Below are positions 44,267 through 50,828 of a stretch of 50,828 nt of DNA, piece by piece. Position 1 is the stretch's first letter, and every line of letters begins with the position of its first letter. The DNA is from Novosphingobium naphthalenivorans NBRC 102051 (GTDB lineage: Bacteria > Pseudomonadota > Alphaproteobacteria > Sphingomonadales > Sphingomonadaceae): the NCBI RefSeq assembly GCF_001590985.1, contig NZ_BCTX01000035.1, positions 1-50,828 of the forward strand, read 5' to 3'. The position numbers and the translations under genes are program-made. Under the pieces are notes generated by a model that made no database searches, was not told the origin of the DNA, and saw only the letters and a program-made list of their open reading frames with translations.

Positions 44267-45409
44267 TTAACCTTCCGGTTTGCGGAACGGCGAACGCTCG
44301 CCAAGCCAGATCTGGTCCCGGGCGATGCCCGCCCGCTCCTGCGCCAGATAATCGGCAACGGCCGCGCGCAATCCTTCGTGGACGATGTAATGCGCTGAGA
44401 CCGTGCGCACCGGCTCATAGCCTCTGGCCAGCTTGTGGCCGCCCTGCGCGCCCGCTTCGACGCGGGCCAGCCCCAGTTCGATCGCCGCGTCGATCGCCTG
44501 ATAATAGCACAGCTCGAAATGCAGGAACGGCTTGTCGATCCGCGCGCCCCAATAGCGCCCGTAAAGCGTATCGCCGCCGATGAAATTGAGCGCACCTGCC
44601 ACCGGCGTGCCATCGATGAAGGCCAAGACCAGCAGGATCTGTTCCGCCATGGTCTCGCCCAGCAGCGTAAAAGCTTCCCGCGTCAGATAGGGCCTGCCCC
44701 ATTTTCGGGCGCCGGTATCCTGATAGAATTCCCAGAACGCATCCCAGTGGGCTCCGGTGATGGCTGCGCCGCGCAGGGCCCGGATTTCCACGCCCTCCTG
44801 CGCTTTCGCGCGCTCCTTGCGCAAGTCCTTGCGCTTGCGGGAGGACAAGGCGCTCAGGAAATCCTCGAAGCTCGCGTAGCCGCGGTTTTCCCAGTGAAAC
44901 TGGATATCCTCGCGCAGCAGCCATCCCGCCTCTTCGAACAGCGGCACTTGTTCCGGTTCGATGAACGTGGCGTGCGCCGAGGACAACCCGCTGTCCCGGC
45001 ACAAGGTCTCCGCCGCGCGCAGCAGCGGCAGGGCGAGTTCGGGATGCGGGGTCAGCAGGCGCGGCCCCGTGGCCGGGGTGAACGGCACGGCGATCTGCAG
45101 CTTGGGGTAGTAGGCCCCGCCCGCACGGTGCCAGGCATCGGCCCAGGCATGGTCGAAGACGTATTCGCCCTGCGAATGTTCCTTCAGGTAAGACGGCAGC
45201 GCCGCCGCCAGCCGCCCGTCCGGCCCTTCGATCACGATCGGCACCGGCGTCCAGCCGCTGCGCCCGCCGACGCTGCCCGAATTTTCCATGGCGGTGAGAA
45301 AGGCATGGCTGACGAAAGGATTGCCGCCCGGCGTCAGAGCGTCCCATTCGGCCGCCGGAAGTTCGCGAACCGAACCATGGACTTTCGCCGTGAAAGCACC
45401 CTCGCTCAC
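44267..45409 (-). CDS. GNAT/FemAB-like protein (DUF482)
   Basis: A 380-residue protein with the double-GNAT-like fold of the peptidoglycan-type FemAB/DUF482 family. Motifs: NPFVSHAFLTAMENSGSVG (about 29-47), SRKRKDLRKERAKAQ (about 193-207), FYQDTGARKWGRPYLTREAF and the late HFELCYYQAIDAAIELGLAR. GTG 45409 overlaps the GDPD stop (GTGA). Acceptor unknown. Last gene of the overlapping five-gene reverse operon. Confidence 0.82.
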   Translation of the reverse strand: MSEGAFTAKVHGSVRELPAAEWDALTPGGNPFVSHAFLTAMENSGSVGGRSGWTPVPIVIEGPDGRLAAALPSYLKEHSQGEYVFDHAWADAWHRAGGAYYPKLQIAVPFTPATGPRLLTPHPELALPLLRAAETLCRDSGLSSAHATFIEPEQVPLFEEAGWLLREDIQFHWENRGYASFEDFLSALSSRKRKDLRKERAKAQEGVEIRALRGAAITGAHWDAFWEFYQDTGARKWGRPYLTREAFTLLGETMAEQILLVLAFIDGTPVAGALNFIGGDTLYGRYWGARIDKPFLHFELCYYQAIDAAIELGLARVEAGAQGGHKLARGYEPVRTVSAHYIVHEGLRAAVADYLAQERAGIARDQIWLGERSPFRKPEG

Positions 45410-46206
45410 GCCTGCCCGACCACCTTTCCAGCCGCCTTTCCAGCAGGGCGCGCTACGCCTTCGAAAATATCGGCATCGGCATGGGCAGCGGCCCGCTCGC
45501 GGTGCTCGGCACTCACCACGGTCCATGCCACGACGGGCAGGCCCCGGCGGCGCTGCGCGGCGGCAAAGCGGCTGGGCAGATCGCGCACGTCGTAACACAG
45601 GAAATCCGGCCGCGCGTGCCACAGCGCCAGACGGCGGCGCACTTTGCCGGGAAGCGCCCGGTCTTCGCCTTCAGTGATCGAGAGCCCGCGCACCGTGTGC
45701 GGCGAGTGCTGCCGATACCAGTGCGCAACGCGCGGATCGAAGCTCATCACTGCATGGGGGCCGGTATAGCCTTCGAGCACCCGGCGCACGGCCAGGCACA
45801 GGGCCTCGATACGGACATCGCGGCCGGACTTGATCTCGATGAGCACCGGCACCCGTCCGCCCATGTCGGCCAGCACCTGCCGCAGCGTCGGGATCGTCTG
45901 GGCGGTCCCGGCCAGACGGATCGCGCCCAGTTGCGCGGCGCTGCGCCGGGCCAGCGCGCCGGTTTCCGCCGTCATCCGGTCCAGCGTCTCGTCGTGGAAG
46001 ACCACCGGCAGCCCGTCGGCCGAGCGCTGCACGTCAAGCTCGATGCCGCAGCCGGCCATCGCCGCGCGCTCGAACGCCGAGCGCGCATTTTCCGGCACGC
46101 CGGCATCGTGCAGCCCGCGATGGGCATAGCTGTATTCGCCCAGCCACCCGACCTTGCGCGGATCGGGCGGGGGCGAAAGCCAGCGGTCAAGCAGGGCGAA
46201 CGGCAA
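45406..46206 (-). CDS. Glycerophosphodiester phosphodiesterase
   Basis: A 266-residue TIM-barrel enzyme cleaving glycerophosphodiesters. Active-site motifs YAHRGLHDAGVPENARSAF (H-R-G), GIELDVQRSADGLPVVFHDE (E-x-D, H-D) and VPVLIEIKSG (E-x-K). The only ATG is far upstream inside ridA; a TTG at 46206 (LPFALLDRWLSPPPDP) gives the expected family N-terminus and overlaps ridA by 20 bases, so translation is probably coupled. Confidence 0.88.
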   Translation of the reverse strand: MPFALLDRWLSPPPDPRKVGWLGEYSYAHRGLHDAGVPENARSAFERAAMAGCGIELDVQRSADGLPVVFHDETLDRMTAETGALARRSAAQLGAIRLAGTAQTIPTLRQVLADMGGRVPVLIEIKSGRDVRIEALCLAVRRVLEGYTGPHAVMSFDPRVAHWYRQHSPHTVRGLSITEGEDRALPGKVRRRLALWHARPDFLCYDVRDLPSRFAAAQRRRGLPVVAWTVVSAEHRERAAAHADADIFEGVARPAGKAAGKVVGQA

Positions 46207-46651
46207 CGACGGCGTCCACTTCGACGGCGGCGCCCAGCGGCAGCACCGGCACGCCGACGGCGCTGCGGGCGTGCTTTCCAGCCTCGCCGAAGACCGCAAC
46301 CATCAGTTCCGATGCGCCATTGGCGATCTTGGGCTGGTCGGTGAACGATCCGGCCGAATTGACGAAGGCGCCCAGCTTGACCACCCGCTCGACCCGGTCG
46401 AGCGACCCCAGCGCCGCCTTGAGCTGGGCCAGAATCATCACCGCGCAGGCCTGCGCCGCCTCGATCCCGTCTTCCAGCGCCACGTCCTCGCCCAGGCGGC
46501 CCGTCACCAGCTTGCCGGCCACGAAAGGCAATTGGCCCGAAACATGGGCCAGCCCGCCGGCCACGACCACCGGCACATAGGCCGCCACCGGCGCGGCGGG
46601 TTCGGGCAGGGTCAGACCGAGTTCGGCCAGGCGGTTTTCGATGTCACTCAT
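46187..46651 (-). CDS. RidA family protein
   Basis: A 154-residue protein of the RidA/YjgF/YER057c family, which deaminates reactive enamine/imine intermediates. Landmarks: GGLAHVSGQLPFVAGKLVTG and SAVGVPVLPLGAAVEVDAVV; the usual catalytic arginine lies in KHARSAVG. Member of the DUF1573-like longer subgroup found beside GDPD genes. Overlaps the HAD gene by 8 bases. Confidence 0.88.
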   Translation of the reverse strand: MSDIENRLAELGLTLPEPAAPVAAYVPVVVAGGLAHVSGQLPFVAGKLVTGRLGEDVALEDGIEAAQACAVMILAQLKAALGSLDRVERVVKLGAFVNSAGSFTDQPKIANGASELMVAVFGEAGKHARSAVGVPVLPLGAAVEVDAVVAVRPA

Positions 46652-47291
46652 TCGCTTGCAGGTCCTTTTCTTCGCAAGTCAGACTTTCCAGAAGCCAGGG
46701 CAGCGCGCGGTCCCATTCGTCTATGCGCGCGTGGGCATGGCCGGCCTCGTGGGCACAGGGGATATGCGGCGCGACCAGCGGCTCGGCGCAAAGATGGAGA
46801 CGGCGCACCTGCGGTGCAACCTCGAAGACCGAGCCGTGATGCTGCGACAGATCATCGATGAAAACCGCGCGGCTGGGCCGGTATTCATCGAGAATCGCCT
46901 GCAGTGCCGGTCCCTTCGGCCCCTGATTGGTGAACACGCGCACGTCGATGCCATGCCCCGCCAGTTGCGCGCGGCGGGCATCGCGGCGGAAATCGAGCAG
47001 GTTGGTCAGCACGACGACATCGGCATGTTCGCGAATCGCGGCGATCGCCTCGACCGCTCCTTCGACCGGGGTCTGGCGGTGCATCTGCCCGTCGAAGAAC
47101 TTGTTGAGCAGCGCCCACATCTCGTCCTGCTCGATGGGTTCGCCCGTGGCGATGCGCCGCATCGACCGGTAGAATTCGCCGTGTCCCATGTCGAAGGCCA
47201 CGCCTTCGTCCTCGGCAAGCCAGTCGCGGAAGTGCGTGATCATGTAGAGCAGCACTTCATCGCAATCGGTGATGAGCAGCGGCCGGGTCAT
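46644..47291 (-). CDS. HAD superfamily hydrolase
   Basis: A 215-residue phosphatase-like protein. Motif I is LLITDCDEVLLY (D9, D11), motif II VVVLTNLLDFRRDARRAQL, motif IV VFIDDLSQH. The helical cap holds EIRQDEMWALLNKFFDGQ-like EQDEMWALLNKFFDGQMHRQ. Substrate unknown. Overlaps RidA at its end and DUF3572 at its start (4 bases). Confidence 0.85.
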   Translation of the reverse strand: MTRPLLITDCDEVLLYMITHFRDWLAEDEGVAFDMGHGEFYRSMRRIATGEPIEQDEMWALLNKFFDGQMHRQTPVEGAVEAIAAIREHADVVVLTNLLDFRRDARRAQLAGHGIDVRVFTNQGPKGPALQAILDEYRPSRAVFIDDLSQHHGSVFEVAPQVRRLHLCAEPLVAPHIPCAHEAGHAHARIDEWDRALPWLLESLTCEEKDLQANE

Positions 47292-47497
47292 GGGCTTAGC
47301 CTTTCGCGCGTGCCGGCAAGCTGCGCGGGCGTGACGCCCAGCGCATCGGCGGCACCGATCAGGTCCGGTTCGTGCGCGCAGAGGAAATCCAGCACCGCGC
47401 CGAGCGTGGCCGATTCGCCCAGCGATGCGCGCAAGTCGTCGGGAGTGAGGCCGGTCAGCGCCAGGAACCGGGCGGCCCGGTCAGCGTCGCCCAGCAC
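47288..47497 (-). CDS. DUF3572 family protein (N-terminus unresolved)
   Basis: From GTG 47497 the protein has 69 residues (VLGDADRAARFLALTGLTPD then DLRASLGE, ending LGVTPAQLAGTRERLSP), a DUF3572 core. The family N-terminus (DPQALALNALGWVLGD) continues without stop upstream to 47563, giving 91 residues, but that stretch has no ATG, GTG or TTG. An ATT at 47563-47561 is 6 bases after GAGG and is the best candidate; CTG 47569 is another. Function unknown. It heads the overlapping reverse operon and is divergent from divK. Confidence 0.75.
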   Translation of the reverse strand: MLGDADRAARFLALTGLTPDDLRASLGESATLGAVLDFLCAHEPDLIGAADALGVTPAQLAGTRERLSP

Positions 47498-47625
47498 CCA
47501 GCCCAGCGCGTTCAGCGCCAGGGCCTGCGGGTCCGGAAATGGGGATGGCGGCTCTCGGAGAATTGTCAGCCTCGCTTGCCTGGAATAGAGGGGACGGCAC
47601 CCCTAACATGGTGCGCGGGCGTCGA

Positions 47626-47988
47626 ATGGCAAAGCGAATCCTCGTTGTCGAGGACAACGATCTCAATCGAAAGCTCTTTTGCGATGTGCTCAAGAGCCAG
47701 GGCTACGCGGTGGAGCCGGTCGCGGACGGGCTCGACGCGCTCGACCGGGCGCGCGAATTTGTCCCCAATCTCGTCATCATGGACATCCAGCTCCCCAATG
47801 TCTCGGGGCTGGACCTGATCGAGGCGGCCAAGAAGGACCCGGTGCTGCGGGCGATCCCGATGCTGGCCGTCACCGCCTATGCCGGCAAGGGCGACGAGGA
47901 ACGCATCCGCGAGGCCGGGGCCGAGGGATACCTCGCCAAGCCGGTCTCGATCGGGCCTTTCATGCAGGCCGTGAGATCATTGCTGTGA
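47626..47988 (+). CDS. divK: Single-domain response regulator DivK
   Basis: A 120-residue receiver without output domain. Acidic pocket E9, D10; phospho-acceptor D53 (LVIMDIQLP), same number as Caulobacter DivK; T in LAVTAY and K in GYLAKPVS. DivK acts with PleC/DivJ/DivL to control CtrA activity and cell polarity. MAKRILVVEDND (ATG 47626) is the family start, but ATG 47608 is in frame. Single gene. Confidence 0.92.
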   Translation: MAKRILVVEDNDLNRKLFCDVLKSQGYAVEPVADGLDALDRAREFVPNLVIMDIQLPNVSGLDLIEAAKKDPVLRAIPMLAVTAYAGKGDEERIREAGAEGYLAKPVSIGPFMQAVRSLL

Positions 47989-48010
47989 CGGCTTCGAACG
48001 TCACACCCCC

Positions 48011-48103
48011 ATCGTCATTGCGAGCGGCGAAGCCGCGCGGCAATCCAGAGCAGCCGCAAACCGCCCTGGATTGCTTCGTCGCTACGCTCCTCGCAATGAC
48101 GAT
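48011..48103. repeat. REP doublet, copy 3
   Basis: ATCGTCATTGCGAG (48011-48024) and CTCGCAATGACGAT (48090-48103) enclose GCAATCC/GGATTGC pairs, the same family as at 13461 and 40263. It lies 23 bases after the divK stop and is the likely end of that transcript. Confidence 0.85.
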
Positions 48104-48147
48104 GGCAGAGCGGGACGGGGCAGAGCGGGACGGAGCGGGGCGGGACA
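48104..48147 (+). repeat. Tandem 15-bp repeat upstream of acp-spt
   Basis: GGCAGAGCGGGACGG at 48104-48118, an exact second copy at 48119-48133, and a degenerate third unit to 48147. It stops about 20 bases before a TTGACT -35-like hexamer (48166-48171) and TTTTGC 17 bases downstream (48189-48194), a plausible but weak promoter for acp-spt. Confidence 0.55.
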
Positions 48148-48247
48148 GAAGAAACGACCTGCCGCTTGACTTTCCCCTCCCCCGCCGCTTTTGCGCCGCA
48201 TTTCCCGGCCAGAGAGCCGCCCGGACTTACTCGGAGTTGTAAAGACC

Positions 48248-48487
48248 ATGGATCGCGAAGAGACCTCGGCCCGGATCGCCGCGCTGATCGAACCCTTCAA
48301 CAAGAAGGAAGTGGCGATCACCGACGCCACCCGTTTCACCGACGATCTGGAATTCGACAGCCTGACCGTGATGGATTTCGTCGCCGCGATCGAGGACGAG
48401 TTCGACATCATCATCTCGATGAACCAGCAGGCCGAGATCGAGACTTACGGCCAGCTCGTCGATGCCGTGACGAAGCTGCAGGGCTGA
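48248..48487 (+). CDS. Acyl carrier protein for sphingolipid synthesis
   Basis: A 79-residue ACP with the phosphopantetheine serine S38 in DLEFDSLTVMDF. It differs from AcpP in sequence and lies 14 bases before spt in the same transcript, the arrangement in which serine palmitoyltransferase takes its acyl chain from a dedicated ACP instead of CoA. It is the second gene-type evidence for sphingoid lipid synthesis. Confidence 0.93.
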   Translation: MDREETSARIAALIEPFNKKEVAITDATRFTDDLEFDSLTVMDFVAAIEDEFDIIISMNQQAEIETYGQLVDAVTKLQG

Positions 48488-48501
48488 AGGAACCGCAAGC
48501 C

Positions 48502-49740
48502 ATGACCGACATGCTCGACGATGATGTGACCCAGGCCCACGTGGACCTGTTCAGCAAGTTCGATCCGCTGATCGCAATGCGCCGCGACCTTCTCGCCACC
48601 GGCGTGACCGATCCCTTCGGCCTGGTCATGGAGCGGGTGATCTCGCCCACGGTAGCGGTCTGCAACGGACGCGAGACGATCCTGCTCGGCACCTACAACT
48701 ACATGGGCATGACTTTCGATCCCGACGTGATCGAAGCCGGCAAGCAGGCGCTCGACGATTTCGGATCGGGCACCACCGGCAGCCGCGTGCTGAACGGCAC
48801 TTATGCCGGGCACAAGGCGGTCGAGCAGGCGCTGTGCGATTTCTACGCCATGGACCATGCCATGGTGTTCTCGACCGGCTACCAGGCGAACCTCGGCATC
48901 ATTTCCACCATCGCGGGCAAGGGCGACTACATCGTCCTCGACATCGACAGCCACGCCTCGATCTGGGACGGCTGCAAGATGGGCGATGCCGAAGTCGTGC
49001 CGTTCAAGCACAACGACATCGAGGCGATGGAAAAGCGCCTGCGCCGCATTCCCGAAGGCGCGGGCAAGCTGGTCGTGCTCGAAGGCGTCTATTCGATGCT
49101 CGGCGACATCGCCCCGCTCAAGGAGATGATCGCCGTCGCCAAGAAGTACGGCGCGATGGTGCTGGTGGACGAGGCCCACTCGATGGGCTTCATCGGCCCC
49201 AACGGCCGCGGCGTGGCCGAGGAACAGGGCTGCCTCGATCAGGTGGACTTCGTGATCGGCACGTTCTCCAAGTCGGTCGGCACGGTCGGCGGCTTCTGCG
49301 TTTCGAACCATCCCAAGTTCGAGATCATGCGGCTGGTCTGCCGTCCCTACGTCTTCACCGCCAGCCTGCCGCCCAGCGTGGTGGCAACCGCCTGCACCTC
49401 GATCCGCAAGCTGATGCACGCCGGGGACAAGCGCGCGCATCTCTGGGGCAATTCGCGCGTGCTGCACAAGGGCCTGCGCGATGCCGGGTTCCAGCTCGGC
49501 ACCGAAGAGCCGCAGAGCGCGATCATCTCGGTCATCATGCCCGACCTCGAACGCGGCGCGGCGATGTGGGAAGCGCTGCTGCACGAAGGGCTCTATGTGA
49601 ACCTTGCGCGGCCGCCGGCAACCCCTGCCAACATGACGCTGCTGCGCTGCTCGCTCTGCGCTGAACATTCGGCCGAGCAGGTCCAGCAGATCATCGGCAT
49701 GTTCACCCGCGCCGGCAAGGCAGTCGGCATCATCGGCTGA
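48502..49740 (+). CDS. spt: Serine palmitoyltransferase
   Basis: A 412-residue PLP enzyme condensing serine with an acyl thioester to 3-ketodihydrosphingosine, the first step to the glycosphingolipids that replace LPS in sphingomonads. Nearly identical blocks to the Sphingomonas enzyme: ILLGTYNYMGMTFDPDVI, LVDEAHSMGFIGPNGRGVAE and the PLP lysine K257 in GTFSKSVGTVGGF (K265 in the 420-residue Sphingomonas enzyme). The cofactor-stacking His is in DIDSHASIWDG. ATG 48502 follows acp. Confidence 0.97.
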   Translation: MTDMLDDDVTQAHVDLFSKFDPLIAMRRDLLATGVTDPFGLVMERVISPTVAVCNGRETILLGTYNYMGMTFDPDVIEAGKQALDDFGSGTTGSRVLNGTYAGHKAVEQALCDFYAMDHAMVFSTGYQANLGIISTIAGKGDYIVLDIDSHASIWDGCKMGDAEVVPFKHNDIEAMEKRLRRIPEGAGKLVVLEGVYSMLGDIAPLKEMIAVAKKYGAMVLVDEAHSMGFIGPNGRGVAEEQGCLDQVDFVIGTFSKSVGTVGGFCVSNHPKFEIMRLVCRPYVFTASLPPSVVATACTSIRKLMHAGDKRAHLWGNSRVLHKGLRDAGFQLGTEEPQSAIISVIMPDLERGAAMWEALLHEGLYVNLARPPATPANMTLLRCSLCAEHSAEQVQQIIGMFTRAGKAVGIIG

Positions 49741-49744
49741 TGTG

Positions 49745-50536
49745 ATGACCCTCCGCCTCCGCTTCGTCCTCACCGGACTGGCGCTGGCGGCGGCGGTCTA
49801 TCTCGGCTTCACGCTCTGGCATGACCACCAGCGCGCCGCCCTGATCGGGCTGAGCGGCGAACCCTGTACCGCCGAAGGGCAGCCAGTCACCGGCAACGGC
49901 TTCGACGACTGGGGCGCGCTCTGTGCATGGCGCGCGGAGAACCGCAGGCTCGTCGCCTCGGGCACGCGCCCCGATGTCGTCATGATCGGCGATTCGCTGA
50001 CCGAGCGCTGGCCGGGCAAAGCTCCGGGCATCGTCACGCGCGGCGTGGGCGGACAGACGAGCGGACAAGTACTGCTGCGCTTCCGGCAGGATGTGATCGC
50101 CCTGCATCCGCGCATCGTGCACATCCTGCTCGGCACCAACGACCTGCTGGGCCTCGCCGGCCCCTTCACCGCCGATCAGTTAACAGGCAACGTGCTGGAC
50201 ATGGTGGAACTGGCCCGGTTCCATGGGGAAGCGGTGATCCTCGGCACGATCCCGCCGATACGCGATTTCGCCGGGTTCAAGTCCGGTGATCCGGCGCCGG
50301 ACGTGGCGCGCCTCAATGCCGCCCTGCGCAAGCTCGCCAAGGCGCATGACGTTATCCTTGCAGATTACCACGCAGCGCTCACCGGCCCCGGCGGGACAAT
50401 GCGGCACGAGCTTTATCTGGCCGACGGCATCCATCTGACGCCCGGTGGCTATCAGGCAATGCAGGCCGTATTCGGCAAGGCCCTGCGGGAGGCCCGCGAA
50501 AAGCGCACGGCAGCGCCCGTCAGTGGATCGAAATGA
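49745..50536 (+). CDS. SGNH/GDSL hydrolase
   Basis: A 263-residue hydrolase with an N-terminal membrane anchor or signal (FVLTGLALAAAVYLGFTLW). Catalytic blocks: S84 in VMIGDSLTERW, Gly in GVGGQTSGQ, Asn in LLGTNDLLG, and the Asp/His pair DGIHLTPGGY near the end. It would cut ester bonds of lipids or carbohydrates in the periplasm. It starts 5 bases after spt, likely co-transcribed. ATG 49745 is chosen over GTG 49742. Confidence 0.9.
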   Translation: MTLRLRFVLTGLALAAAVYLGFTLWHDHQRAALIGLSGEPCTAEGQPVTGNGFDDWGALCAWRAENRRLVASGTRPDVVMIGDSLTERWPGKAPGIVTRGVGGQTSGQVLLRFRQDVIALHPRIVHILLGTNDLLGLAGPFTADQLTGNVLDMVELARFHGEAVILGTIPPIRDFAGFKSGDPAPDVARLNAALRKLAKAHDVILADYHAALTGPGGTMRHELYLADGIHLTPGGYQAMQAVFGKALREAREKRTAAPVSGSK

Positions 50537-50825
50537 CCCCGTTCACCGCGCGCCATTCCTGCGGGCCGATCAGCCGCTTGTGGGCAACCCGCACCGAATG
50601 CAGCGGCCCTTCGATTTCGCGGGCCCAGTAGTCGAGAAACTTGCGCAGCACCGGGAACGTCGGCGCCTCGTCGTATTGCTGGAAAGTGAAGAGCTGCAGC
50701 AATTTGGGGTGGTCGGGAAAGAAGTAGTGGATCTCTACGGTCGTGAGGCCGTAGCCTTCCATCTGCCTGATGAAGTCAGGCGAAGCGTGGAAATCCAGTG
50801 AAGCTCCATCCAGTCGACCAGCCAT
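50520..50825 (-). CDS. usg: Usg family protein
   Basis: A 101-residue protein. The run GYGLTTVEIHYFFPDHPKLL, FQQYDEAPTFPVLRKFLDYW and EGPLHSVRVAHKRLIGP match Usg, an alphaproteobacterial protein first noted beside Caulobacter trp genes, function unknown. Start at 50825 lies near the window edge; the real start may be the internal methionine (QMEGYGLT) or upstream of the window. It overlaps the hydrolase end by 17 bases. Confidence 0.85.
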   Translation of the reverse strand: MAGRLDGASLDFHASPDFIRQMEGYGLTTVEIHYFFPDHPKLLQLFTFQQYDEAPTFPVLRKFLDYWAREIEGPLHSVRVAHKRLIGPQEWRAVNGVISIH

Positions 50826-50828
50826 AGT

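Noticed and set aside
1..50828. Search for tRNA, rRNA, integrase, transposase or phage genes
   Set aside because: None of the characteristic motifs or structures was recognised on either strand; a tool-based scan would be needed to exclude a missed small RNA.

Overview
This window is chromosomal DNA from an alphaproteobacterium, most likely a sphingomonad (Sphingomonadales; Novosphingobium or a relative). It is GC-rich with strong third-position bias. The taxonomic clues are a serine palmitoyltransferase very close to the Sphingomonas enzyme and preceded by its own acyl carrier protein, plus DivK, GapR (DUF2312), Usg, DUF1244, DUF3572 and a DksA with a degenerate zinc finger. Short palindromic repeats in the style of sphingomonad genomes lie between many genes. 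I see no rRNA, tRNA, CRISPR array, insertion sequence, integrase or prophage. It reads as core chromosome with one accessory-looking arsenic operon at the left edge.

Layout. 0.1-2.6 kb: arsenic operon arsR-arsI-arsC-acr3 behind a promoter/operator. 2.7-4.9 kb: gapR, a VOC protein, a GNAT acetyltransferase, yebC. 5.0-9.6 kb: the Holliday-junction genes ruvC, ruvA and ruvB, interrupted by a reverse-strand GT22-like glycosyltransferase and by a periplasmic DsrE-like gene. 9.8-10.8 kb: a serine-rich exported protein with a PEP-CTERM-like tail. 10.9-17.7 kb: DUF1244 protein, pyruvate kinase, LysE-type exporter, YggS, a ThiE-like protein, FtsK and a small secreted protein. 18-23.6 kb: a Kef-type cation/proton antiporter, an Lrp-type regulator divergent from alanine dehydrogenase, a membrane GGDEF protein, a thioesterase. 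23.8-28.2 kb: two divergent peptidases (oligopeptidase B and an M24B aminopeptidase) and a VOC protein. 28.5-31.5 kb: an EF-hand protein with an OmpR-type response regulator and histidine kinase. 31.5-35.8 kb: an M1 aminopeptidase and a HerA-like ATPase. 35.9-40.0 kb: pabBC fusion, aminotransferase, pseudouridine synthase and arfB, all overlapping. 40.0-43.6 kb: small lipoprotein, DUF4112, an orphan family-5 solute-binding lipoprotein, PilZ, DksA. 43.9-47.6 kb: a Sel1-like protein and an overlapping five-gene reverse operon (DUF3572, HAD, RidA, GDPD, GNAT). 47.6-50.8 kb: divK, acp, spt, an SGNH hydrolase and usg.

Themes. Three genes touch c-di-GMP or cell-cycle signalling (GGDEF protein, PilZ protein, DivK), and there is one CtrA-like site. 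The acp-spt pair makes the sphingoid base that replaces LPS in this group. The least expected items are RNA- and DNA-level ones: several perfect hairpins placed over start codons, Shine-Dalgarno sequences or leaders; four copies of one REP family, three of them paired; a 120-nt palindrome after yebC; and a DUF3572 gene whose family N-terminus has no canonical start codon. No wholly new multi-gene defence or metabolic system is evident. The best candidates for undescribed biology are the structured leaders and the EF-hand/two-component cassette.
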